Part shown: positions 43,475 to 50,799 of the stretch, in pieces
Layout: each line of letters begins with the position of its first letter
Position numbering within the stretch: position 1 is the first letter of the stretch
Source: VGTK01 sp046327915
Lineage (GTDB): Bacteria; Desulfobacterota; Binatia; UBA12015
Direction of reading: 5' to 3'
Assembly (NCBI GenBank): GCA_046327915.1
Contig: JAXLXO010000030.1
Location: 1-64,000 of the forward strand
Length of the DNA stretch: 64,000 bases
Made by a program: the position numbers and the translations under genes
The notes under the pieces: generated by a model
The model's database searches: none
Told to the model about the DNA's origin: nothing
Seen by the model: only the letters and a program-made list of their open reading frames with translations

Positions 43475-45406
43475 ATGTCCGCACGGTCCAACCTCGCCTT
43501 CCTCGCAGCCTGCCTCGCGGCGGCCTTCGTCCTGCGCGCCTCCACGGCCATGGCGGTCGATCCGGGATCGCAGCTCATCGGCTGCGACCAGGCCGAGCAG
43601 CCGTTGTCACTGACGGCGTCCTCGCACCTCGATCCGTCGTGCACGTATCGCCGCGGGATCGAGATCGTCGCGTCGAACGTCACGCTCGACTGCCAGGGCG
43701 CGCACGTGGTCGCGGACGAGAGCCTGCCCGGCAACCAGCGCCAGCGCGGCATCTGGATCCACGCGCCGCAGAGCGTCTCGCTGCAGAACGTGACCGTGCG
43801 CAACTGTCACGTCGAGGGCTTCCTCAACAACTACCACGTCGAGCACGAGGACTTCCGCGGCTACACGGTCGAGAACGAGTACGACAACGCGTTCGCGAAC
43901 ATCGTGATCGAGGACGGCTCGTCGATCGACTCGCGCGGCGTCGGCATCTTCGTGAACGGCTACGTGACCGGCGTCACGCTGCGGAACCTGCACGTCGAGG
44001 GCGCGGGCTCGACCGGCATCTACCTGGAGCACGGCTCGAAGGACAACGTCGTCGAGGGCTGCACCATCGTGAACAACGGCTTCCGCGAGAACGGCCCGAG
44101 CGGGCAGACGTTCGACTTCGCCGGTACGACGTTCTGGTTCTGGGGCACCGGGCGCGAGGGCCTCGCGATCGACGGCTCGCGCTTCAACGTCGTGCGCAAC
44201 AACACGTTCTCCGGCAACTCGGCGGGCGGCATCTTCCTCTACAAGAACTGCGGCGAGTTCGTGAATTCGCGTCCGCAGCGCTGGTGGAACCGCCGCTACG
44301 GCGCCGACGGCAACACGATCGAGAGCAACACGTTCACCGGCGGCGAGAACGGCGTCTGGATCGGCTCGCGCATGGGCGAGAACACGCTGCCGATGGAGTG
44401 CAGCGACCCGGCCTACTACGTGAACGGCCTCGACCGCATCACGCTCGACGTCGCTCGCGACAACGTCGTCAAGAACAACGCGTTCCACGGCGTCCAGTAC
44501 GCGATGCGCGTCGAGGACGACCGCAGCACCATCACCGGCAACCTGATCGACGGCAGCGACCCGTCGCAGGTCGCGATCCTCGTCGGCACGCGCTTCCGCA
44601 CGCCCGTGCTCGGCCTGCCGGTGGACGGCTCGGTGATCACGGGCAATTCCGCGGCGATCGCCGGCAACCAGAACCCGTACCGCTGGGTGCACGGGCAGAC
44701 GAACACGACCTTCGCCGACAACGCGAGCGGCGGACGCCCGGTCGGATTCTGCGAGGGCGTCGAGCCGCGGCGCAACGCGCTCATCTTCGTGCTCGCCTTC
44801 ACCGCCTACGATCCGGCGAACCCGCCGACCGGCGGACCGCCGACGTTCCCGCCGCCGCCCGTGCTGCCGCCCTGCCCCGCGACGTGCGCGAGCGGCGGTG
44901 CGATCGCGAAGGCGACCGTGGTGCTGCGCAAGCTCGCGACCCCGCCGGGGGACGACTCGCTGCTGTTCCGCGGCGACGTCGTGCTGCCGCAGCCGTTCGA
45001 TCCCGCGCTCGACCCGGTCGCGACCGGCGTGCAGGTCGTGCTCGCCGATGCGAGCGGTGCGCGGCCGCTCGACGTGCTCGTGCCGCCGGGTGCGTACTCC
45101 TCGGCAACGCGCAGCGGCTGGAAGGTCTCGCCCGACGGAACGCGCTGGCGCTACGTGAATCGCGGCGCGAGCGCGCCGGGCGCGATCACCAGCGTCGTCG
45201 TGCAGGATCTGTCGCGCCAGACGCCGGGCCTCGTCCGCTTCACCGTCAAGGGCACGCGCGGCTCGTACGCCGTCGATCCGGCGCAGCTGCCGCTCGAGGC
45301 GCTGTTCGTCGCCGATCCGCCGACCGCGGAGACCGGACAGTGTGGCGTCGCGTCGTTCGTGCCGGCTGCGTGCCGCGCCGACGGCGGGACGGTGTCCTGC
45401 CGCTGA
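43475..45406 (+). CDS. Exported right-handed parallel beta-helix protein 2
   Basis: A 643-residue protein with a signal peptide (LAFLAACLAAAFVLRASTAMA). A NosD/pectate-lyase-like beta-helix covers residues ~40-440, with rungs such as VTLDCQGAHV, VTVRNCHVEGF, VVEGCTIVNNGF, NVVRNNTFSGN and NTIESNTFTGG. A Pro-rich linker (NPPTGGPPTFPPPPVLPPCP) leads to a beta-sandwich domain of ~170 residues that may be a cell-surface or sugar-binding module. ACAGGAG precedes ATG 43475. Polysaccharide binding is likely by fold; catalysis is unproven. A strong hairpin ends the transcript. Confidence 0.87.
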   Translation: MSARSNLAFLAACLAAAFVLRASTAMAVDPGSQLIGCDQAEQPLSLTASSHLDPSCTYRRGIEIVASNVTLDCQGAHVVADESLPGNQRQRGIWIHAPQSVSLQNVTVRNCHVEGFLNNYHVEHEDFRGYTVENEYDNAFANIVIEDGSSIDSRGVGIFVNGYVTGVTLRNLHVEGAGSTGIYLEHGSKDNVVEGCTIVNNGFRENGPSGQTFDFAGTTFWFWGTGREGLAIDGSRFNVVRNNTFSGNSAGGIFLYKNCGEFVNSRPQRWWNRRYGADGNTIESNTFTGGENGVWIGSRMGENTLPMECSDPAYYVNGLDRITLDVARDNVVKNNAFHGVQYAMRVEDDRSTITGNLIDGSDPSQVAILVGTRFRTPVLGLPVDGSVITGNSAAIAGNQNPYRWVHGQTNTTFADNASGGRPVGFCEGVEPRRNALIFVLAFTAYDPANPPTGGPPTFPPPPVLPPCPATCASGGAIAKATVVLRKLATPPGDDSLLFRGDVVLPQPFDPALDPVATGVQVVLADASGARPLDVLVPPGAYSSATRSGWKVSPDGTRWRYVNRGASAPGAITSVVVQDLSRQTPGLVRFTVKGTRGSYAVDPAQLPLEALFVADPPTAETGQCGVASFVPAACRADGGTVSCR

Positions 45407-45422
45407 GCGACACGTGAGAAGC

Positions 45423-45453
45423 GCACGGGACCGCGCACGTTGCGGTCCCGTGC
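45423..45453. terminator. Bidirectional terminator hairpin
   Basis: GCACGGGACCGC (45423-45434) and GCGGTCCCGTGC (45442-45453) form a perfect 12-bp stem over a 7-base loop, between the convergent beta-helix and lipoprotein genes. Confidence 0.85.
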
Positions 45454-45457
45454 GACG

Positions 45458-45934
45458 TCACGACGGGACGCCGCCCAGCAGCTCCGCGAGCACCGGAGCG
45501 ACCTTCGAGTCGGTGGAGCTGTACTTGCCGAGATCGAAGCCGCCGTGTCCCTTCAGATGCCAGGTCGCGAACCCCACCTCGCGATAGCTGCGATCCTGGA
45601 TCCGGAACTCCGCGTGGTTCAGGTACATCGCGAGGTCCCACCACATCGTGCCCGAGTAGGTGAGCACGTAGTCGCAGGTCGACGGGAAGGTCTGCGGCGG
45701 CGCGAGCGTCTCGGCCGGCTCGGCCGTGTACGGCGGGCCGTCGTAGACGGTGAAGGCCAGCCCGCTGCGGCGCAGCCCGGCCTCGACCGCCGGCAGCAGG
45801 TCCGGGTCGACGATGGTCGCGTTCTTCTTGACGCAGATCGTGCGCGGCACGTCCGGAGTCCACGCAGCCGGCTTGACGGTGACGGCGGTGCATCCGGCGA
45901 GTGCCGCGGCCAGCAGGATCGAGATGGTGCGCAT
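45458..45934 (-). CDS. Sbal_3080-type lipoprotein
   Basis: A 158-residue lipoprotein. The signal MRTISILLAAALAGC ends in a lipobox with Cys15. The body matches the Sbal_3080 family pattern: TICVKKN, a DPDLLPAVEAGLRRSG helix, CDYVLTYSGTMWWDLAMYL, then GHGGFDLGKYSSTDSKVAPVL. No function is known; it should be anchored in the outer or inner membrane on the periplasmic side. GGAGGCACC directly precedes ATG 45934. It diverges from the serine hydrolase gene, with a 32-base palindrome between them. Confidence 0.85.
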   Translation of the reverse strand: MRTISILLAAALAGCTAVTVKPAAWTPDVPRTICVKKNATIVDPDLLPAVEAGLRRSGLAFTVYDGPPYTAEPAETLAPPQTFPSTCDYVLTYSGTMWWDLAMYLNHAEFRIQDRSYREVGFATWHLKGHGGFDLGKYSSTDSKVAPVLAELLGGVPS

Positions 45935-45966
45935 GGTGCCTCCGGTACGGGACGGACGGTCGCCGT

Positions 45967-45998
45967 CGCGGCGCACTGCCTACAGGCAATGCGTCGCG
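45967..45998. promoter_or_regulatory. 32-base imperfect palindrome in divergent region
   Basis: CGCG-G-CGCACTGCCT (45967-45981), AC, AGGCAATGCG-T-CGCG (45984-45998): 14 of 15 positions pair (one of them G-T), with one C-A mismatch. It lies between the lipoprotein gene and the hydrolase promoter, and could be an operator or hairpin. Confidence 0.55.
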
Positions 45999-46044
45999 CA
46001 AACCAGCGATGACACCGGCCGGGCGGATTCGCGCGGCGAAGTCC

Positions 46045-46072
46045 TTGACCCAGTCGGGCAGACTCGTAGCGT
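46045..46072 (+). promoter_or_regulatory. Probable promoter of the serine hydrolase gene
   Basis: TTGACC (46045-46050), 16-base spacer, TAGCGT (46067-46072). The GTG start lies nine bases after the -10, so the mRNA should be leaderless or nearly so. Confidence 0.6.
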
Positions 46073-46080
46073 CGACAGCC

Positions 46081-47226
46081 GTGCGCATCGTACGGAACGG
46101 AAGCCGGATCGTCGCCGGGCTGCTGCTCGGCCTTGTCCTCCTCGTGCCCGCCGCCGCGCGCGCCGGCGTCGTCGGGAGCGACCTGCAGGAGGCGCTCGAC
46201 GAGCTGGTCGCGACGCCGGGCGGACCGCCGGGCGCGATCGCCGTCGTGCAGGTCGACAACCGTGTGCAGGTGTACACCGCGGGCATCGGCGACCTGAACT
46301 CGCGCCGCCGCATGCGCCCGACGGACCACATGCGCATCGCGAGCGTCTCGAAGGCCTTCTCCGGCGCGGTCGCGCTGTCGCTGGTCGAGCGCGGCGTGCT
46401 GTCGCTCGACGACACGGTCGGCGAGCTCCTGCCCGGCTTCAATCCCGACTGGGACGGCGCGACGCTGCGCGATCTCCTGAACCACACCAGCGGCATCCCG
46501 AGCTTCACGAAGAACCAGGAGTTCTTCGACCGTCTGATCGCATACCCGCGCACGCCGGTGCCGCCGCGGCAGCTCGTCGAGTACGTCGCCGACGAGGACC
46601 TCGAGTTCCCGTCGGGCACCTCCTACGAGTACTCGAACACCGAGAACGTCCTGGTCGGGCTCATGGTCGAGGCCGCGACCGGACACTCGTACGAGCGCGA
46701 GCTCGGCTCGCGCGTGCTGGGACGTCTCGGGCTGCGCGGCACCAGCCTGCCCGCGGGCTACCGCATGCCGCGGCCGTTCATCCACGGCTACGACGTGACC
46801 CCGCCCGACGTCGAGGACGAGAGCGAGATCGTCGCCGCCGGATACACCTGGGCGTCGGGCGGCATCGTCTCGACGCCGCTGGAGCTGAACCGCTTCGTCC
46901 GCGCGTGGGCCGGCGGCAAGCTGGTCGGCGGCGCGACGCGCGACGCGCAGCTGACCTTCGTCAGCGGCGGCAGCTCCGAGCCGCCGGGTCCGGGCTCCAA
47001 CTCCGCGGGCCTCGGCATCTTCCGCTACGACACCGACTGCGGAACGCTCTACGGCCACACCGGCAACATCTTCGGCTACACGCAGTTCATGGGCGCGACC
47101 GGGGACGGACGCCGCTCGGCGGTGGTATCGTCGAACGAGCAGACCAGCCCCGACGTCAAGCCGGAGATCTGGGCGAAGGTCGCGCGCGTCAACGAGCTCG
47201 CGGCCTGCGCGGCACTCGCCGACTGA
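46081..47226 (+). CDS. Beta-lactamase-related serine hydrolase (class C / PBP4-like)
   Basis: A 381-residue protein with a Sec signal (LLLGLVLLVPAAARAG). The catalytic SxxK is Ser88-Val-Ser-Lys91 in IASVSKAF; the YxN motif is YSNTEN; the third motif is HTG in YGHTGNIFGY. This matches D-Ala-D-Ala carboxypeptidase, esterase EstB and class C beta-lactamase relatives. A periplasmic or secreted hydrolase is expected; true beta-lactamase activity cannot be told. GTG 46081 is chosen from the promoter position and signal peptide; no Shine-Dalgarno exists there. A hairpin follows the stop. Confidence 0.88.
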   Translation: MRIVRNGSRIVAGLLLGLVLLVPAAARAGVVGSDLQEALDELVATPGGPPGAIAVVQVDNRVQVYTAGIGDLNSRRRMRPTDHMRIASVSKAFSGAVALSLVERGVLSLDDTVGELLPGFNPDWDGATLRDLLNHTSGIPSFTKNQEFFDRLIAYPRTPVPPRQLVEYVADEDLEFPSGTSYEYSNTENVLVGLMVEAATGHSYERELGSRVLGRLGLRGTSLPAGYRMPRPFIHGYDVTPPDVEDESEIVAAGYTWASGGIVSTPLELNRFVRAWAGGKLVGGATRDAQLTFVSGGSSEPPGPGSNSAGLGIFRYDTDCGTLYGHTGNIFGYTQFMGATGDGRRSAVVSSNEQTSPDVKPEIWAKVARVNELAACAALAD

Positions 47227-47235
47227 GCCGGCGCG

Positions 47236-47252
47236 GCGGCGCGTCGCGCCGC
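47236..47252 (+). terminator. Hairpin after the serine hydrolase gene
   Basis: GCGGCGCG (47236-47243) and CGCGCCGC (47245-47252) are perfect inverted copies around a single base, ten bases after the stop. No T run. The remaining ~260 bases before the cellulase start hold no gene I can support. Confidence 0.5.
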
Positions 47253-47513
47253 ACGCCGATTCGTGGATTGACGCGTGCGTCCCGCAGGCGGCGGGGCGCA
47301 CGCGCCATGGCCGACGCCGCACCGCGTCCCATGCACGAATCCGTCTGGTCGCCCCGACGCGACCCGGTGTAGGAGATCCGGCACGACAGCATCGAATCGT
47401 CGACCGGAGCACCCCTCACCCGTTCCAGGAAGCCGCCGCCTCCACATCCGCTCCCGCGTCCTCGCCCGCGCGACGACGCACCGGCTCCGGTTGCCAACCC
47501 GAAGGAGGCAACC

Positions 47514-49913
47514 TTGTTCCATCACCGCACCACCCTCACCGACCGCACCGCACGCCGCCCGCGCATCGCGGCCGTCGTCGCCGCACTCGCGCTGATGGCG
47601 TCGCTCTCCGCCGCGCGCGGCGCGCACGCCGCCGGCGCCGGCTTCTGGCACACCAGCGGCAGCGCGATCCTCGACCAGAACGGCCAGCAGGTCCGCATCG
47701 CCGGCGTCAACTGGTTCGGCATGGAGACCTCGAACTTCGCGCCGCACGGCCTGTGGACGCGCGACTACCGCGACATGCTCGATCAGATCGCGGCGCAGGG
47801 CTACAACACGCTGCGCCTGCCGTTCTCGAACCAGCTCTTCGATGCGGGCAGCACGCCGAACGGCATCGACTACTCGAGCGGCAAGAACGCGGACCTGCAG
47901 GGCCAGACCGGCCTCGGCATCATGGACAAGGTGATCGCGTACGCCGGCACCGTCGGACTGCGCGTGATCCTCGACCGCCACCGCCCGGACGCGAGCGGAC
48001 AGTCGGCGCTCTGGTACACCGCCTCGCGTCCCGAGTCGGAGTGGATCGACGACTGGAAGATGCTCGCCGCGCGCTACGCGGGGAATCCGACCGTCATCGG
48101 CGCCGACCTGCACAACGAGCCGCACACCGTCGGCGACGACGCGTCGCAGAGCGCGTGCTGGGGCTGCGGCGACGTCGTGGTCGACTGGCGGCTTGCCGCC
48201 GAGCGCGCCGGCAACGCCATCCTGAGCGTCAATCCGAACTGGCTGATCTTCGTCGAGGGCGTCAACTGCTTCGGTCCGAACGGCGTCGCGACCGGCTCGC
48301 GCGGCGCGACCTGCACGTGGTGGGGCGGCAACCTCGAAGGTGCGGCGACGTACCCGGTGCGGCTCTCGGTTCCGAATCGCGTCGTCTACTCGGCGCACGA
48401 CTACCCGGCGAGCGTGTCGGCGCAGAGCTGGTTCTCCGACCCGACGTACCCCGCGAACATGCCGTCGGTGTGGAACCGCTTCTGGGGCTACCTGCACGCG
48501 AACGACATCGCTCCCGTGCTGGTCGGCGAGTTCGGCTCGAAGCTGCAGACGACTTCCGACCGCCAGTGGCTCGACGCGCTCACGCGCTACCTCGGCGCCG
48601 GCGTGAACGGCGGCCACTGGACGTTCTGGTGCTGGAACCCGAACTCCGGCGACACCAACGGTCTGCTGAAGGACGACTGGCGCACGATCGACGCGGACAA
48701 GCGGTCGTATCTCGCGGGCGGGACCGACGCGGTCGGCGTGACGCACGCATCGATCCTCTTCCCGCTCGACGGCCCCGGCGCGACCGCGACGCCGAGCGGC
48801 TCGCCGACACCGGGTACGACGCGCACGCCCGCGCCCACCGCGTCGAACGCGCCGACTCCGACGCCGGCGCGCACGCCGACGCCGACCCCGTGCGCGAGCT
48901 GTCCGACGCCCGCGTCCGGCGTGCTGGAGGCGCGCCACCGTCTCGGCGATCCGACCGCGCCGAGCGACAACCAGCTGAAGCCGCACCTCGAGATCGTCAA
49001 TCGCGGCACGTCGCCGATCGCGCTGTCGCGCGTCAAGGCGCGCTACTGGTTCACCGCTGAAGGAACGCAGGCGCAGAGCTGGTGGTGTGACTGGGCGACC
49101 GTCGGCTGCGCGAACGTGACCGGCACGACGGCGCGTCTCGCGAGCGCGCGTCCGGGCGCGGACTCGTACCTCGAGCTCCGCTTCGCGAGCGGCGCGGGCT
49201 CGCTCGCGCCGGGGGCGACGACGGGCGAGATCCAGAGCCGCGTCGCGAAGAGCGACTGGAGCGCGTACGACGAGCGCGACGACTGGTCGTGGGACGCGAC
49301 GCACGTGCAGTTCACGTCGAGCCCGCGCGTGACGCTGTACCTCGACGGCGTCCTGGTGTGGGGCAGCGAGCCCGGCGCGACGTCCACCGCGACGCCGGCC
49401 CCGACCGCGACCGTCGCGTCGACGGCGACGCCCCGGCCGACCGCGACCGTCGCACCGACCGCCACGCCGACGCCGCGCCCGACCGCGACACCCACGCCCG
49501 CACCGACACAGACGCCGCGTCCGACCGCGACCGCGGCTCCGACCACCACACCGACGCCCACCCGCACGCCGGCGCCGACGCCGACGTCCGCGGCGAGCGC
49601 GACGCCGGTCCCGACCCCGTCGGGCCTCACGGCCTCGGTCACGATCCAGTCCTCGTGGCAGAGCGGCTATTGCGCGGGCATCACCATCCGCAACGCCGGC
49701 ACCACGGCGAAGCAGCCGCGCGTGCTGCGCTTCCGTCTCGACCCGTCGGTCGCGATCACCTCGTCGTGGAACGGCACCGTCAAGCGCAGCTCCGACGTCG
49801 TGGACGTCGCACTGCCGTCGTGGGTCGCGACGCTCGCTCCGCGCGCGTCGTCGACCGACTTCGGATTCTGCACGAACGGCACGACACGGCCGACGCAGCC
49901 GTCGGCCGGCTGA
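47514..49913 (+). CDS. GH5 endoglucanase (E1-like) with CBM3 and CBM2-like modules
   Basis: A 799-residue secreted cellulase. A signal peptide ends near GAHAA. The GH5 domain (~40-415) closely follows Acidothermus E1-type enzymes: VNWFGMETSNFAPHGLW, DRHRPDASGQSALWYT, acid/base Glu202 in DLHNEPH, nucleophile Glu339 in VGEFGS. A Thr/Pro linker leads to a CBM3 (~463-620, LEARHRLGDPTAPSDNQLKP), a second Thr/Pro linker, and a CBM2-like domain (~703-790, WQSGYCAGITIRN, FGFC). It should cleave beta-1,4-glucan outside the cell. The start is TTG 47514, set by AAGGAGG eight bases upstream. The linker DNA is repetitive. Confidence 0.93.
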   Translation: MFHHRTTLTDRTARRPRIAAVVAALALMASLSAARGAHAAGAGFWHTSGSAILDQNGQQVRIAGVNWFGMETSNFAPHGLWTRDYRDMLDQIAAQGYNTLRLPFSNQLFDAGSTPNGIDYSSGKNADLQGQTGLGIMDKVIAYAGTVGLRVILDRHRPDASGQSALWYTASRPESEWIDDWKMLAARYAGNPTVIGADLHNEPHTVGDDASQSACWGCGDVVVDWRLAAERAGNAILSVNPNWLIFVEGVNCFGPNGVATGSRGATCTWWGGNLEGAATYPVRLSVPNRVVYSAHDYPASVSAQSWFSDPTYPANMPSVWNRFWGYLHANDIAPVLVGEFGSKLQTTSDRQWLDALTRYLGAGVNGGHWTFWCWNPNSGDTNGLLKDDWRTIDADKRSYLAGGTDAVGVTHASILFPLDGPGATATPSGSPTPGTTRTPAPTASNAPTPTPARTPTPTPCASCPTPASGVLEARHRLGDPTAPSDNQLKPHLEIVNRGTSPIALSRVKARYWFTAEGTQAQSWWCDWATVGCANVTGTTARLASARPGADSYLELRFASGAGSLAPGATTGEIQSRVAKSDWSAYDERDDWSWDATHVQFTSSPRVTLYLDGVLVWGSEPGATSTATPAPTATVASTATPRPTATVAPTATPTPRPTATPTPAPTQTPRPTATAAPTTTPTPTRTPAPTPTSAASATPVPTPSGLTASVTIQSSWQSGYCAGITIRNAGTTAKQPRVLRFRLDPSVAITSSWNGTVKRSSDVVDVALPSWVATLAPRASSTDFGFCTNGTTRPTQPSAG

Positions 49914-49925
49914 CGGGCGACGCAC

Positions 49926-49970
49926 GGCACGGGACGCGGGCGGCTCCGACGAGCGCCCGTGCCCCGTGCC
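49926..49970 (+). terminator. Terminator hairpin after the cellulase gene
   Basis: GGCACGGG-ACG-CGGGCG (49926-49942) pairs with CGCCCG-TGC-CCCGTGCC (49954-49970), 16 of 17 positions, over an 11-base loop; a short GATTT follows. Confidence 0.75.
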
Positions 49971-50010
49971 GATTTCGTCACGTGCGCCGGAGTGATAGGT
50001 CCCGCGTCGC

Positions 50011-50709
50011 ATGTCGGAGACGCTGACTTCGCTCGACGAGAATCTCTGGATCGCGCGCCGGCCGCTGAAGCTCGTGGTCGGCGACGTCGGCGCGCGCATG
50101 ACCGTCATCCGCCTGCCGGACGGCGCGTTGCTCGTGCACTCGCCGGTCGCGCTCGACACGCCGACGCGAGCCGCGCTCGATGCGCTCGGCCCCGTCCGCT
50201 GGGTGCTGGGCCCGTGCAAGGTGCACCACTTCTACCTGCCGGACTTCGCCGCCGCGTACCCCGACGCGGCGCTGCTCGCCGCACCGGGCCTCGAGGCGAA
50301 GCGTCGCGACGTGAAGTTCGCGCACGTGCTGAACGACGACCTCGAGCTGCCGTTCGGCGGCGCGGTCGAGCACCACGTCTTCGCGGGCTCGCCGATGATG
50401 AACGAGGTCGTGCTGCTGCACCGCCCGACCCGGACGCTGGTCCTCACCGACCTCGCGTTCAACCTGCCGCCGGGTGCACGCAACGAGGCCCGCCTGTTCC
50501 ACCGCCTCGTCGGCGCGACCGGACGCTTCGGGCCGCACCGCGTCGTCCGCCTGGGAATCCGCGACCGCGCCGCGGCCGCCCGGTCGCTGGAGCGCGTCCT
50601 CGGCTGGGACTTCGATCGCGTGATCGTGTCGCACGGCGAGGTTCTCGAGACCGGAGGCAAGGCCGCGATGCGCGACGCCTTCGCGTTCCTCGGCACCGCC
50701 CGCGGCTGA
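50011..50709 (+). CDS. DUF4336 family protein (metallo-beta-lactamase-like fold)
   Basis: A 232-residue protein of the DUF4336 group, distantly related to metallo-beta-lactamase-fold hydrolases. Signs are MTVIRLPDGALLVHSPV, LGPCKVHHFYLPDF and VLTDLAFN, with VIVSHGEV near the end. The usual HxHxDH zinc motif is reduced to HHFYLPDF, so metal binding and catalysis are uncertain. ATG 50011 lacks a ribosome site; TAGGTC 15 bases before may be a -10 for a leaderless transcript. It precedes a large sensor kinase on the same strand, 90 bases away. Confidence 0.82.
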   Translation: MSETLTSLDENLWIARRPLKLVVGDVGARMTVIRLPDGALLVHSPVALDTPTRAALDALGPVRWVLGPCKVHHFYLPDFAAAYPDAALLAAPGLEAKRRDVKFAHVLNDDLELPFGGAVEHHVFAGSPMMNEVVLLHRPTRTLVLTDLAFNLPPGARNEARLFHRLVGATGRFGPHRVVRLGIRDRAAAARSLERVLGWDFDRVIVSHGEVLETGGKAAMRDAFAFLGTARG

Positions 50710-50799
50710 GCGACTTTTCGCCGACCCCGTTCCCGGCCCCCGCGGGCACTGGTACTCTGTCGCTGGCGCCGCGTCCGGCGCAGCCGGTTCCACCACGGC

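Noticed and set aside
39826..43803. Open frame of over 1300 codons on the minus strand
   Set aside because: Antisense shadow of the decarboxylase-like, propeller and DUF938 genes, with no recognisable motif or signal.
49380..49620. Tandem-repeat-like ACCGCGACC-rich DNA
   Set aside because: It is the coding sequence of the Thr/Pro linker between CBM3 and CBM2, not an independent repeat element.
47076..50219. Open frame of about 1050 codons on the minus strand
   Set aside because: Antisense to the cellulase; composed of low-complexity Arg/Gly/Ala runs mirroring the Thr/Pro linkers.
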